Below, one piece after another: positions 46,201-54,382 of a stretch of DNA of 64,000 bases. This stretch comes from Aliiroseovarius crassostreae. GTDB taxonomy: Bacteria; Pseudomonadota; Alphaproteobacteria; Rhodobacterales; Rhodobacteraceae. Under the pieces are notes generated by a model. That model worked only from the letters and a program-made list of their open reading frames with translations. It had not been told where the DNA came from and ran no database searches. Made by a program: the position numbers and the translations under genes. The first letter of the stretch is position 1; every line of letters starts with the position of its first letter. The stretch spans positions 310,001 through 374,000 of the forward strand of contig NZ_LKBA01000006.1 of the NCBI RefSeq assembly GCF_001307765.1, written 5' to 3'.

Positions 46201-46642
46201 CCTGCCCACCAAGACCTTCTTTTACGGCATGGAACCGGGGGAGGAGATCGAGGCGGAAATCGATCCGGGCAAGACGCTGGAAATCCTGTTGCAGGCGGTC
46301 GGTGAGACCGACGAGAACGGCGAAGTGAAGGTGTTCTTCGAACTGAACGGCCAACCGCGGGTCATTCGCGTGCCGAACCGTCTGGTCAAGGCCACCACCG
46401 CCAGCCGCCCGAAGGCCGAAGAGGGCAACGCCAACCATGTGGGCGCCCCGATGCCCGGCGTGGTCGCCAGCGTGGCCGTTACCGCCGGACAGGAGATCAA
46501 GGAAGGTGACCTGCTGCTGACCATCGAAGCGATGAAGATGGAAACCGGCATCCACGCCGAACGTGACGCCACGGTCAAAGCCCTGCATGTCAGCGCCGGT
46601 GGCCAGATCGACGCCAAGGACCTGCTGGTGGAGCTGGAGTAA
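43202..46642 (+). CDS. pyc: Pyruvate carboxylase
   Basis: Biotin enzyme that carboxylates pyruvate to oxaloacetate to refill the TCA cycle. A single 1146-aa chain: biotin carboxylase with ILIANRGEIAIRVMRAANEM (7-26), ATP-grasp and EVNPRVQVEHTVTEE (about 295-309); carboxyltransferase TIM barrel opening with TDTTMRDGHQSLLATR (about 538) and the carbamylated-lysine region GLKDMAGLLKP; and C-terminal biotin carrier with IEAMKMETG (biotin Lys about 1112). ATG 43202 has GGGGAGAG eight bases upstream; ATG 43196 would leave the ribosome site too close. Confidence 0.98.
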   Translation: MREFQKILIANRGEIAIRVMRAANEMGKKTVAVYAEEDKLGLHRFKADEAYKIGEGMGPVAAYLSINEIIRVARESGADAIHPGYGLLSENPDFVDACEANGITFIGPKAATMRALGDKASARKVAIEAGVPVIPATEVLGDDMVAIAKEAEEIGYPLMLKASWGGGGRGMRPIHGPDELEEKVLEGRREAEAAFGNGEGYLEKMITRARHVEVQILGDSHGEIYHLWERDCSVQRRNQKVVERAPAPYLSEEQRNEICELGRKICAHVNYECAGTVEFLMDMNSGKFYFIEVNPRVQVEHTVTEEVTGIDIVQAQIRIAEGKTLAEATGKASQDEIRLNGHALQTRITTEDPQNNFIPDYGRITAYRSATGMGIRLDGGTAYAGGVITRYYDSLLVKITAHAQTPEAAIARMDRALREFRIRGVSTNIAFVENLLKHPTFLSNEYTTKFIDETPDLFNFKKRRDRGTKVLTYIADITVNGHPETEGRAAPADGLKAPKAPAHGTDIPAGTRNLLEEKGAKSVADWMLDQKKLLLTDTTMRDGHQSLLATRMRSIDMIKAAPAYASNLSDLFSVECWGGATFDVAYRFLQECPWQRLRDLRAAMPNVLTQMLLRASNGVGYTNYPDNVVREFVRQAAETGVDVFRVFDSLNWVENMRVAMDAVNESGKIVEGTVCYTGDILNPDRAKYDLKYYVGMAKELEAAGAHILGLKDMAGLLKPASATALIKALKDEISIPVHFHTHDTSGIAGATILAASAAGVDAVDAAMDSFSGGTSQPCLGSIVEALRHTDRDTGLSIEAIREINDYWEHVRGQYVAFESGLASPASEVYLHEMPGGQFTNLKAQARSLGLEERWPEVAQSYADVNQMFGDIVKVTPSSKVVGDMALMMVSQGLSRAEVEDPDHDMAFPDSVVDMMRGNLGQPPGGFPDGIVKKVLKDEAPNLERPGAHLEPIDLEATRAELSKELEGFKVDNEDLNGYLMYPKVFLDYMGRHRTYGPVRSLPTKTFFYGMEPGEEIEAEIDPGKTLEILLQAVGETDENGEVKVFFELNGQPRVIRVPNRLVKATTASRPKAEEGNANHVGAPMPGVVASVAVTAGQEIKEGDLLLTIEAMKMETGIHAERDATVKALHVSAGGQIDAKDLLVELE

Positions 46643-46664
46643 ATTCCCCCAACGTAACCCTATG

Positions 46665-46706
46665 CAAACGCCCGGTCAGCCCACATGCTGGCCGGGCGTT
46701 TCTTTT
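46665..46706 (+). terminator. Rho-independent terminator of pyc
   Basis: AAACGCCCGGTCAGC pairs with GCTGGCCGGGCGTTT over 15 bp, and TCTTTT follows. It sits between pyc and the MAPEG gene. Confidence 0.88.
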
Positions 46707-46718
46707 CAGGAGAGCCTT

Positions 46719-47108
46719 ATGAGCGTCACCGTCACCCCGATCTATCTGAGCCTGCTGGCCCTGCTGTTCCTATACCTTAGCGCCCGTGTGATCCGCACCC
46801 GCCAGAGCGAACGGATCTCGGTTGGGGATGCGGATAACAAGCGGATGATCAAGGCGATGCGCACCCAGGCCAATTGCATGGAATATGTGCCGATTGGCGG
46901 CCTGCTTCTGCTCACAAGCGAGCTGCAGGGGGCGCCGCTCTGGGCTGTGCATCTTCTGGGGGGAATGCTGGTGGCAGGCCGGGTGATGCACGCGGTGGGC
47001 TTTGGCCGCACGCCGCAGATCATCCCGCTGCGCAAGACCGGCATGGTGCTGACGCTCGCGATGATCGCCATCACCGCGCTTGCCAATATCCTGCACGCAC
47101 TGATCTGA
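46719..47108 (+). CDS. MAPEG-family membrane protein
   Basis: A 129-aa, four-span protein of the MAPEG family (membrane-associated eicosanoid and glutathione metabolism). The signature region is about residues 38-65 (NKRMIKAMRTQANCMEYVPI), with the family Arg-x-x-x-N-x-x-E pattern, and a later GRVMHAVGF. Bacterial members are glutathione transferase-like enzymes of unknown substrate. ATG 46719 follows CAGGAGAG. Confidence 0.88.
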   Translation: MSVTVTPIYLSLLALLFLYLSARVIRTRQSERISVGDADNKRMIKAMRTQANCMEYVPIGGLLLLTSELQGAPLWAVHLLGGMLVAGRVMHAVGFGRTPQIIPLRKTGMVLTLAMIAITALANILHALI

Positions 47109-47215
47109 CGGGATTTTCGCAGCAATCTGAGTTTTCTTGAAAAAAGACCGGGGAAAGTGCATTTTCCTCTTGCAGCCTTCGGCGGGATTTCATACATCAC
47201 GCCTCACCGAAGGAC

Positions 47216-47290
47216 GCGGGTGTAGCTCAGGGGTAGAGCGTTACCTTGCCAAGGTAAATGTCGTGAGTTCGAATCTCATCACCCGCTCCA
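47216..47290 (+). tRNA. tRNA-Gly(GCC), copy 1
   Basis: A 75-nt cloverleaf: acceptor GCGGGTG / CACCCGC, D-arm AGCTCAGGGGTAGAGC, anticodon loop CTTGCCAAG with GCC, T-arm GTGAGTTCGAATCTCAT, discriminator T and encoded CCA. Confidence 0.97.
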
Positions 47291-47366
47291 ATCGGCCATA
47301 ACATCGGACCCCACCCCGGGTCCTTCCGGGCGAACCCAGCCACAGGAAATTCGGTGTGTTCAGGAT

Positions 47367-47441
47367 GCGGGTGTAGCTCAGGGGTAGAGCGTTACCTTGC
47401 CAAGGTAAATGTCGTGAGTTCGAATCTCATCACCCGCTCCA
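47367..47441 (+). tRNA. tRNA-Gly(GCC), copy 2
   Basis: Identical over all 75 nt to the copy at 47216, 76 bases downstream, so it is a tandem duplication that raises tRNA-Gly(GCC) dosage. A terminator follows at once, so both copies are probably one transcript. Confidence 0.97.
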
Positions 47442-47444
47442 ATC

Positions 47445-47478
47445 AAAAGCGCCTCCGGTTTCGGGGGCGTTTTTGTTT
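47445..47478 (+). terminator. Terminator of the tRNA-Gly pair
   Basis: AAAAGCGCCTCCGG pairs with CGGGGGCGTTTTT and the loop is TTT; T-rich sequence follows. Confidence 0.85.
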
Positions 47479-47661
47479 GTGCGCGCCATGCTTCCCGACA
47501 CAAGCCCCGACTTGCGGGTTCAATGACAGGCTCACGGACTGGGCACCAATCACAGCCCCCTCCCCCACACGCACACGACAATAAAAAACGGACGGGTCTC
47601 CCCATCCGTTCTTCAACAAGCATCTGATAACACCGCACGGCCTGGGCCGAACGGAAGGGCC

Positions 47662-48024
47662 TCAGGATCCCTCTTTCTCGCGCTCAGCCAGCTCCATGAT
47701 CATGGTCTGGATCTGTGCGCGCACCGCGTCATCGGTGATGGATGACAGCGCCTTTGCGGCCCGCGCAGTGCGTTCGTCCAACTGGTTGGGTTTGACCGCC
47801 GTATTTTCTTCATACCCCTCGAAGAAATAGGCGGGTTCGACCCCCAGCAATTGGGCAATTTCATACATACGGCTTGCGGACACGCGATTATGTCCCGTTT
47901 CATATTTCTGCAACTGCTGAAACGACAGGCCTAACTGCTCGGCCACATTGGCCTGGGTCAACCCGCGCAGCAGGCGGATCTCCCGCACCTTTCGTCCAAC
48001 ATGGGCGTCCACTGGATGCACCAT
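47662..48024 (-). CDS. XRE-family helix-turn-helix regulator
   Basis: A 120-aa DNA-binding protein. The Cro/C1-type helix-turn-helix covers about residues 10-65 (VREIRLLRGLTQANVAEQLG, then SFQQLQKYETGHNRVSAS), followed by a helical tail that probably dimerises. Such small XRE proteins with a PVDxHVGRKVR start are widespread in alphaproteobacteria; the target genes are unknown. It is divergent from the LysR-like gene, across an AT-rich 220-base gap that should hold both promoters. Confidence 0.88.
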   Translation of the reverse strand: MVHPVDAHVGRKVREIRLLRGLTQANVAEQLGLSFQQLQKYETGHNRVSASRMYEIAQLLGVEPAYFFEGYEENTAVKPNQLDERTARAAKALSSITDDAVRAQIQTMIMELAEREKEGS

Positions 48025-48248
48025 AGCCTCATTCTCCTCTTTCTACCCGCTTAGCGAGCGTGGCAGAAATCCCCGCAGAAGCAATTGCAAAGAGACAGGC
48101 AAACTTGTAAAGTAAATAAATATGCAATGGATGATTTATTGACCATAAAGACCATTCAGGCTATAAAAATCAAGGCGTTCCTCTTGAAGATTTAGCAAAT
48201 CTGCGTTGTTCCAAACCCCAACAAACACAACCCTAGGGTTAGTAATCC

Positions 48249-49130
48249 ATGCAAACTGATCCCACACCCGGCCTGCTTTATGAAATGATGCGCTCATTTG
48301 TGACACTGGCACGCACCCTGAACCTGTCGCAGGCCGTGCGGGAACTGAACTGCACGCGACAGACCCTGCGCCGCCATATTGGCCTTCTGGAAGAGTATAA
48401 GGGTGGGCCGTTATTCGAGTTGACCGACCGGCAATACCAACTGACGCCCCTGGGGAAAAACAGCCTTGGCGAAGCAAGACGCCTGCTCAGCCGCACCGAG
48501 GCCTGGCTGAACAGCCTGACCTCCGAGCAGGACGGGCTTTACCGCATGACCCTGCAAAGCGGGTCCGAAACCTTCATGCTGCAACAGCACCAGGTGTCAG
48601 AGATCTGGAAAAGCGGTGCTGCGCTGATCCAGTCCGGGATCAGGATCTGGGCCGGGGCGAAAGGGCAGCTGGAATGCCCCCAATTCGCGCCCTTGCGCCC
48701 CTATCTGCGCATTTTCCGCCCGTCGCAGGACGGGTGGATCTGCACCGATGTCGGCGCCAAATCTTCCTTCGCGACGTTTTTCGGCTGGACCTGGGAACGG
48801 TCCTCCATCGGGCGGGATCTGTGCGAGTTACCCGGTGGTGAGGCCATGGCGCGCCTGATGGATGAGGCCTATGGCGATATCCGCGACACCCACGGGCTGC
48901 GCTTTGACCACGTCTTCACCCGGATCTGCCGCAGCGCGGGCGCCCCCCCCACCGCCATGTCCTATCACCAACTTCTGATGGGATGCCGTTTTCCGGATGA
49001 CAGTTTTGCGCTGGCCTGCCTCGAAAGTCGCACCCATGACGTGAAGATCGACAGCCTTCCTGCAGATATGGGGCAGGAAATGACTGAGGATCTGGTCATG
49101 CGGATCAACCTGCCCCAGTCGCAGCCCTGA
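48249..49130 (+). CDS. LysR-type HTH regulator, atypical
   Basis: A 293-aa protein. The N-terminal winged helix (about 10-75; FVTLARTLNLSQAVRELNCT, then RQTLRRHIGLLEEYKGGPLF) matches LysR-type regulators. The rest does not show the usual substrate-binding domain and is enriched in Trp and Cys (about 110-290), so its ligand and fold are unclear. There are no signal or membrane segments. hisB follows about 100 bases later, but a link to histidine synthesis is not shown. Confidence 0.75.
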   Translation: MQTDPTPGLLYEMMRSFVTLARTLNLSQAVRELNCTRQTLRRHIGLLEEYKGGPLFELTDRQYQLTPLGKNSLGEARRLLSRTEAWLNSLTSEQDGLYRMTLQSGSETFMLQQHQVSEIWKSGAALIQSGIRIWAGAKGQLECPQFAPLRPYLRIFRPSQDGWICTDVGAKSSFATFFGWTWERSSIGRDLCELPGGEAMARLMDEAYGDIRDTHGLRFDHVFTRICRSAGAPPTAMSYHQLLMGCRFPDDSFALACLESRTHDVKIDSLPADMGQEMTEDLVMRINLPQSQP

Positions 49131-49235
49131 TCATCACACCGGAAAGACACAAACTGCGGGGAAGTTGGATTTGCCCGCTTTTCCCGCCGCCCAGCCCCGC
49201 TTATAACACTGCAAACCGGAATAAAGGATATGCCG

Positions 49236-49823
49236 ATGCGCACCGCAAAGGTCAGCCGCAGCACAGCGGAAACCGAGATCAGCGTCGAGATCAACCTCGA
49301 CGGCACAGGCAAATATGACAACCAGACCGGCGTGGGCTTTTTTGACCACATGCTGGATCAGCTGTCGCGCCATTCGCTGATCGACATGACAATCCGCGCC
49401 AAGGGCGATTATCACATTGATGATCACCATACGGTTGAGGACACCGGCATCGCATTGGGACAGGCCCTGGCCCAGGCACTTGGCGACAAGAAGGGGATCC
49501 GGCGCTATGGCGAATGCCACCTGCCGATGGATGACGCACAGGTGCGCGCCGCGCTTGATCTTTCAGCCCGCCCTTTCCTGATCTGGAATGTCGAGTTCAC
49601 CGCCCCCAAGATCGGCAATTTCGACACCGAACTGGTGCGCGAGTTTTTCCAGGCCCTGTCGACCCATGGCGGGATCACCCTGCATGTGGACCAGCTGCAC
49701 GGCTTCAATGCCCACCACGTTGCCGAAGCGGCCTTCAAGGCCGTGGCCCGCGCCCTGCGTATGGCGGTAGAAAGTGATCCGCGCATGGCCGATGCACTGC
49801 CCTCGACCAAAGGCGCACTGTAA
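49236..49823 (+). CDS. hisB: Imidazoleglycerol-phosphate dehydratase
   Basis: Sixth step of histidine synthesis: dehydrates imidazoleglycerol phosphate. A 195-aa monofunctional HisB with the manganese-binding repeats DHHTVEDTG (about 66-74) and [10 protein letters not shown] (about 160-169), and GFFDHMLDQ (about 34). ATG 49236 is preferred to 49230 since AAAGGA then has normal spacing. It is followed by its own terminator, so hisB is separate from the other his genes. Confidence 0.96.
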   Translation: MRTAKVSRSTAETEISVEINLDGTGKYDNQTGVGFFDHMLDQLSRHSLIDMTIRAKGDYHIDDHHTVEDTGIALGQALAQALGDKKGIRRYGECHLPMDDAQVRAALDLSARPFLIWNVEFTAPKIGNFDTELVREFFQALSTHGGITLHVDQLHGFNAHHVAEAAFKAVARALRMAVESDPRMADALPSTKGAL

Positions 49824-49852
49824 CCCCAGCGCCACCAGGCACAGAGAAGCGA

Positions 49853-49879
49853 ACCGCGCCCCTTCGGCGCGGTTTTTTG
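49853..49879 (+). terminator. Rho-independent terminator of hisB
   Basis: AACCGCGCC pairs with GGCGCGGTT around a CCTTC-type loop and is followed by TTTT. Confidence 0.9.
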
Positions 49880-49940
49880 CATAAAGGCCGAGATATCCCT
49901 GTGGAAGGGGCGTCCCGAAATCTGGGGCTCAGGCGCAAAA

Positions 49941-49987
49941 CGGGGCGGGCAGGACGGGGTGGGCAAGACGGGGCGGGCAGGACGGGG
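49941..49987 (+). repeat. 14-bp G-rich tandem repeat, 3.4 copies
   Basis: Unit CGGGGCGGGCAGGA (with one TGGGCAAGA variant) is repeated head to tail. Four closely spaced G-runs meet the usual G-quadruplex pattern on the plus strand. The rest of the 536-base gap between hisB and tetR has no gene. Confidence 0.8.
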
Positions 49988-50325
49988 ACCAACGCATCGA
50001 AACGATCCCCGGCAGCGGAGTTTCCCCCATTTCAGTTTCAAGGAGGGAGGGGGCAGGAGAGCGTCCGGCTGGCCCGTCTACTCATTAATCTTGGGGATAT
50101 GACCGGTCGTAACCGGAAAGAGCCTCACAGGCCAGCCAAACTCCCTCGACACAACTACCTGACTTAAAAATGCAAAACCAGATAGCGCTCGCTGGCTTAC
50201 CGTCAGGCGTGTCGAAGGGCATAAAGATCAGCAATAGATCATTAACTCATTACCAGCCTGACGCCAATTCACGCGCCAACTGTGAAACAGAAACCATAGC
50301 CAGCCTGACAGTGTCAAGTTGCGAG

Positions 50326-50359
50326 TTGACTTTGCCCCGCTGCGCAATATCGTTATCAT
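50326..50359 (+). promoter_or_regulatory. Promoter of the TetR gene, predicted leaderless
   Basis: TTGACT (50326-50331), 16 bases, then TATCGT (50348-50353). Transcription would start at about 50360, which is the A of the start codon, and no ribosome-binding site precedes it. Confidence 0.45.
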
Positions 50360-50995
50360 ATGCAAGCAACCGAAACGGATAAAGCTCCGCACAGGCGGGG
50401 GGATGTGCGAGAGGCGCTGATTGCGGCCGGGCTGGCCTTGATCAGCGAACAGGGATCCTCTGGGCTGACCTTACGAAAATGTGCCGCCCGCGCAGGGGTT
50501 TCCCATGCCGCCCCCGCCCACCATTTTGCCGGGCTTGCCGGGTTGAAACACGCGGTTGTTCTTGAGGGGTTTCGCCAGTTCACCGCCGAATTGCACAAGG
50601 ATCTGCAGGATGTGGACGAGGATCCGCTCCGCCGCCTCAAGACCATATGCCGCACCTATGTCTCGTTCTGCCTCGCCCGCCCGGCGCTGTTCAAAGAAAT
50701 GTTTGCCCTTTACGTCCCGGACGTGATGGAGGGCAAGATGGACAGGGTCGTGCGCGACGCCTGGGACATCTTTCGCACCCAGTGCCAGCCTTTTGTGCGC
50801 GAAGACCTGCCGCTTGAAATTGTCGAGCTGCGGGTGCGTTCATTCCTGCATGGCTATACCCGCGTGGCCCTGACCGGGCAATTCGGCAAAGCGGGAGAAA
50901 GCGGCTATCCCATCGGGCCGCTGGAAGAGGTGATGGCGATGCTGGATCATCTGGCCCACCCCAACGAGCCGTTCTCCCCCCCAACACAGGCTTGA
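50360..50995 (+). CDS. TetR-family transcriptional regulator
   Basis: A 211-aa one-component regulator. The helix-turn-helix lies at about residues 13-60 (LTLRKCAARAGVSHAAPAHH), the typical TetR recognition-helix ending. The C-terminal ligand domain (about 80-190) resembles the WHG-type TetR_C domain. The start at 50360 has no ribosome site but coincides with the predicted transcript start. It sits between hisB and hisH; a role in his regulation is only a possibility. Confidence 0.85.
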   Translation: MQATETDKAPHRRGDVREALIAAGLALISEQGSSGLTLRKCAARAGVSHAAPAHHFAGLAGLKHAVVLEGFRQFTAELHKDLQDVDEDPLRRLKTICRTYVSFCLARPALFKEMFALYVPDVMEGKMDRVVRDAWDIFRTQCQPFVREDLPLEIVELRVRSFLHGYTRVALTGQFGKAGESGYPIGPLEEVMAMLDHLAHPNEPFSPPTQA

Positions 50996-51044
50996 CCTTG
51001 CCCCGGTTCTGCGCGAGATCAGGGGCACCAACCGGAGGACCCCC

Positions 51045-51683
51045 ATGCGCACCGTGATCATCGACTACGACAGCGGAAACCTGCATTCGGCCGAAAAGGC
51101 GTTTCAGCGCATGGCCCGGGAACATGAGGCCGGTGAGGTGATTGTCACCTCGTCCCCCGAAGATGTGGCCCGCGCCGACCGGATTGTCCTGCCGGGCGAC
51201 GGGGCCTTTCCCGCCTGCAAGCAGCAGCTTGACGATCATCGCGGCATTTTCGAAGCCATTGATGAGGCGGTGACGCGCCAGGGGCGCCCGTTCATGGGGA
51301 TCTGCGTCGGCATGCAGATGCTGGCCAGTGTCAGTCGCGAATATCAAGATACCGACGGGTTTGGATGGATCCCCGGCGAGGTGGTGAAGATCACCCCGTC
51401 AGAGCCCAGCTACAAGGTGCCGCATATGGGCTGGAATGATCTGATGATCGACACTCCGCACCCGCTGCTGAACGGGATCGAAACCGGCGCCCATGTCTAT
51501 TTCGTGCATTCCTATCACATGAAAGTGGACAATCCGGCCCAGCGCCTGGCCCATTGCGATTATGCCGGGGACATCACCGCCATTGTCGGGCGCGACAATA
51601 TTGTCGGCACCCAGTTTCACCCGGAGAAAAGCCAGGCCACCGGCCTGCGCATGATTGCCAATTTCCTGACCTGGAAACCCTAA
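51045..51683 (+). CDS. hisH: Imidazole glycerol phosphate synthase, glutaminase subunit HisH
   Basis: A 212-aa class I glutamine amidotransferase that supplies ammonia to HisF. The catalytic Cys is in GICVGMQML (about 84-92), and His/Glu in QFHPEKSQ (about 190-197). HisF, its partner, is 1.9 kb downstream with hisA, a DUF2147 gene (opposite strand) and a DUF2867 gene between. ATG follows an ACCGGAGG site. Confidence 0.96.
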   Translation: MRTVIIDYDSGNLHSAEKAFQRMAREHEAGEVIVTSSPEDVARADRIVLPGDGAFPACKQQLDDHRGIFEAIDEAVTRQGRPFMGICVGMQMLASVSREYQDTDGFGWIPGEVVKITPSEPSYKVPHMGWNDLMIDTPHPLLNGIETGAHVYFVHSYHMKVDNPAQRLAHCDYAGDITAIVGRDNIVGTQFHPEKSQATGLRMIANFLTWKP

Positions 51684-51712
51684 GGGCGCAGCCGCTCTTT
51701 TCCCATGAAAAA

Positions 51713-51736
51713 GCGCCGGAGCAATTGCCCCGGCGC
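51713..51736. terminator. Hairpin between convergent hisH and DUF2147 gene
   Basis: GCGCCGG pairs with CCGGCGC around GCAATTGC. An A-run precedes it, which would serve the minus-strand gene; no T-run follows on the plus strand. Confidence 0.65.
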
Positions 51737-51783
51737 CCGTTCTCGTGAGTGTTGTCCCTGAGTGGCAGCTTTGCCTGCGTGTG

Positions 51784-52170
51784 TTACTTCACACGCGTCC
51801 AGGTCTGCGCCTTGCAAATGATCAAGACACAGCCCTCGACCTCCAGCTTGTTCCCCGCAAGCGTCATCTTGGATTTGTATTCCTTGCCGGTGGACGGCTG
51901 CCAGATCGTGCCGTTCTTATACGCGCCACCGCCCTGGGCCTGCATGCCCCAGACAAGGCGTTTGCCGATATTTGGCGTGGTGATTTCACCCGTGGCATCA
52001 AAGGCCTTGTCGATCACACCACAGATCTTGCCACCATCACATTTCGACATCTTGATATGCGCGTAATTGCCATCATCCACCTGCGTTTTCCAGGTGCCCA
52101 GCACAGGATCCGCCAGCGCGGGTGCGCCCAGCGCAAACCCCATCGCCGCGGCCACCAGAAGTTTCTTCAT
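51784..52170 (-). CDS. DUF2147 family secreted protein
   Basis: A 128-aa periplasmic protein with a Sec signal peptide (MKKLLVAAAMGFALGAPALA, cleavage after ALA) and the DUF2147 domain: GTWKTQVDDGNYAHIKM (about 26-42) and the C-terminal EVEGCVLIICKAQTWTRV, a small lipocalin-like barrel. Function is unknown. ATG 52170 is preferred to a start at 52209 because it gives the signal peptide. It lies on the opposite strand within the his cluster. Confidence 0.9.
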   Translation of the reverse strand: MKKLLVAAAMGFALGAPALADPVLGTWKTQVDDGNYAHIKMSKCDGGKICGVIDKAFDATGEITTPNIGKRLVWGMQAQGGGAYKNGTIWQPSTGKEYKSKMTLAGNKLEVEGCVLIICKAQTWTRVK

Positions 52171-52349
52171 TTCTCTCTCCCTGAAACACATCCGCATTGG
52201 GTAACACATGTTGTTTTTTCACCATCCTGACCGCGCAACTTGCCTGTGGCAACCGTGACGTGACGGGAAGCCACGCTTGGCAAAACCGCGCGCACATGGC
52301 AAAAGCGCGGGGACATCAACCGCCAGACTGTGAATCTCAGGAGCCCGCC

Positions 52350-53075
52350 ATGATCCTCTACCCCGCCATCGACCTGAAAGACGGCCAATGCGTGCGCCTG
52401 CTGCGCGGCGAGATGGAGGCGGCCACCGTTTTCAACGACGACCCGGCAGCCCAGGCCAAGGCCTTTGCCGATGCGGGGTGTGACTGGATCCATCTGGTGG
52501 ACCTGAACGGTGCTTTTGCAGGGGAACCGGTGAACGCGAGCGCCGTGGAGAGCATTCTGGCCGCCATCAACGTCCCTGCCCAGCTGGGCGGCGGCATCCG
52601 CGATATGGCAACGATCTCGACCTGGATCGAAAAGGGTCTGTCGCGCGTGATCCTTGGAACCGTTGCCGTTGAAAACCCCGATCTGGTGCGTGAGGCCGCA
52701 CGCGAATTCCCCGGCAAGGTTGCCGTGGGTATTGACGCGCGCAATGGCCGCGTGGCGACCAAAGGCTGGGCGGAAGAGACCGACGTGATGGTCACCGACC
52801 TTGCCAAATCCTTTGAAGACGCAGGCGTGGCCGCGATCATCTATACTGACATCAACCGCGACGGCGCGATGCAGGGCCCAAATGTTGAGGCCACCGCCGA
52901 TCTCGCCCGCGCGGTCTCGATCCCGGTGATCGCGTCAGGTGGGGTCAGCTCACTCGACGACCTGCGCGCCTTGAAAAACTGCGGCGCGCCGTTGAACGGG
53001 GCCATCTCGGGTCGCGCGCTTTATGACGGCGCGATTGACTTGAAAGAGGCCTTGTCGGTCTTGAGAAGCGCATAA
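52350..53075 (+). CDS. hisA: Phosphoribosylformimino-AICAR isomerase HisA
   Basis: Fourth step of histidine synthesis, an Amadori rearrangement in a (beta/alpha)8 barrel. A 241-aa protein with the catalytic Asp pair in [14 protein letters not shown] (D8) and [10 protein letters not shown] (about 130). ATG 52350 gives the canonical [10 protein letters not shown] start. It heads hisA-DUF2867-hisF-hisE, with no gap longer than 31 bases. Confidence 0.96.
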   Translation: MILYPAIDLKDGQCVRLLRGEMEAATVFNDDPAAQAKAFADAGCDWIHLVDLNGAFAGEPVNASAVESILAAINVPAQLGGGIRDMATISTWIEKGLSRVILGTVAVENPDLVREAAREFPGKVAVGIDARNGRVATKGWAEETDVMVTDLAKSFEDAGVAAIIYTDINRDGAMQGPNVEATADLARAVSIPVIASGGVSSLDDLRALKNCGAPLNGAISGRALYDGAIDLKEALSVLRSA

Positions 53076-53076
53076 T

Positions 53077-53553
53077 TTGGAACAAGTTCGCCTCACCCCC
53101 CTGCCCCGGACCTCAAAGCTCTGGGAGAAATTCGCGAAGGGCGACTTCATCGACGGCTATGCCGTAACCTGCCCCCTTTCCGCACAAGAGGCGTTGCAAG
53201 TTGGGCTGGCCCTGCCCTCATGGGCCATGACACTTCTGAACATCCGCAATCTCATCCTGTCCCCTTTCGGGTTCAAGACACGGATCGACGACGGCTATGC
53301 AGACAGCATCTTTCCACTCGACTTTCAGGATGAAAACGAGGTGATCGTGGGCACGGATGACTGGCATCAGGATTTCCGCATCTCAGTCTATAAGTCCAAA
53401 GATACAATCCACATGTCGACCTGGGTGCATCGCCATAACCTGGCCGGCTATATCTACCTGGCTGCGGTCATGCCATTTCATATCCTGATCGTTCGCGATG
53501 CCATGCGACGCATCGCGCGCACGACAATTGCACCTGCCGCACAAGCACAGTAG
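53077..53553 (+). CDS. DUF2867 family protein within the his operon
   Basis: A 158-aa protein of the DUF2867 family, function unknown; conserved wording includes LWEKFAKGDFIDGYAV (about 15-30), SWAMTLLNIRNLILSPFGFK (about 48-68) and IISVYKSKD-like strands. The start is TTG 53077, one base after the hisA stop, so expression depends on hisA. It contains no membrane segment except a weakly hydrophobic stretch near 125-145. A link to histidine synthesis is not established; the position may just be local. Confidence 0.75.
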   Translation: MEQVRLTPLPRTSKLWEKFAKGDFIDGYAVTCPLSAQEALQVGLALPSWAMTLLNIRNLILSPFGFKTRIDDGYADSIFPLDFQDENEVIVGTDDWHQDFRISVYKSKDTIHMSTWVHRHNLAGYIYLAAVMPFHILIVRDAMRRIARTTIAPAAQAQ

Positions 53554-53583
53554 ACACGACCCCGTCAAACAACCGAGGGCACC

Positions 53584-54381
53584 ATGCTCAAGACCCGTAT
53601 CATCCCCTGTCTCGACGTGGCCGAGGGCCGCACCGTAAAAGGCGTCAACTTCGTCGACCTGATCGACGCGGGTGACCCGGTGGAACAGGCGCGCGCCTAT
53701 GATGCCGCCGGCGCAGACGAGCTCTGCTTTCTCGACATCAAGGCCACCCATGAAAATCGCGGCACCATGTATGACCTGGCCACCCGCACGGCCGAACAAT
53801 GCTTCATGCCACTAACCATCGGCGGCGGTGTGCGCAGCCCGGGGGATGTGCGTGACCTGCTTTTGGCCGGCGCCGACAAAGTGTCGTTCAACTCCGCCGC
53901 CGTGGCCGACCCGGACGTGGTGGCCCGCTCGGCCGACCGTTTCGGATCGCAATGTATCGTGGTGGCGATCGACGCCAAGACGATCGGCCATGATGCAAAT
54001 GGGGTGCCAAACAAATGGGGCATCTTCACCCATGGCGGGCGCAAAGCGGCGCTCGACACCGACGGCAACCCGATTGACGCTGTGGAATTTGCCCGGTTGA
54101 TGGAAGCCAAGGGCGCGGGGGAAATCCTGCTCACCTCGATGGATCGCGATGGCACCAAAGCGGGCTTCAACCTGCCGCTCACCCGCGCCGTGTCAGATGC
54201 AGTGCATGTGCCGGTGATTGCATCCGGTGGCGTGGGCAATCTCGATCACCTGGTCGAAGGCGTGACCGAAGGCGGGGCCTCGGCCGTGCTTGCCGCCTCC
54301 ATCTTCCATTTCGGCGAATACACCATCCGCGAGGCCAAGGAACATATGCAGGCCGCCGGCATCGACATGAGGCTCAACTGA
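53584..54381 (+). CDS. hisF: Imidazole glycerol phosphate synthase cyclase subunit HisF
   Basis: A 265-aa barrel enzyme that with HisH makes imidazole glycerol phosphate and AICAR. Signature residues are in the start [20 protein letters not shown] (D11 region) and in [16 protein letters not shown] (about 180-196, catalytic Asp). The ammonia channel entry wording GGGVRS is at about 80. One base separates its stop from hisE. Confidence 0.97.
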   Translation: MLKTRIIPCLDVAEGRTVKGVNFVDLIDAGDPVEQARAYDAAGADELCFLDIKATHENRGTMYDLATRTAEQCFMPLTIGGGVRSPGDVRDLLLAGADKVSFNSAAVADPDVVARSADRFGSQCIVVAIDAKTIGHDANGVPNKWGIFTHGGRKAALDTDGNPIDAVEFARLMEAKGAGEILLTSMDRDGTKAGFNLPLTRAVSDAVHVPVIASGGVGNLDHLVEGVTEGGASAVLAASIFHFGEYTIREAKEHMQAAGIDMRLN

Positions 54382-54382
54382 C

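Noticed and set aside
47216-47441. Repeated 75-base units, considered as a mobile repeat
   Set aside because: Both fold as tRNA-Gly(GCC), so this is a simple tandem tRNA duplication.
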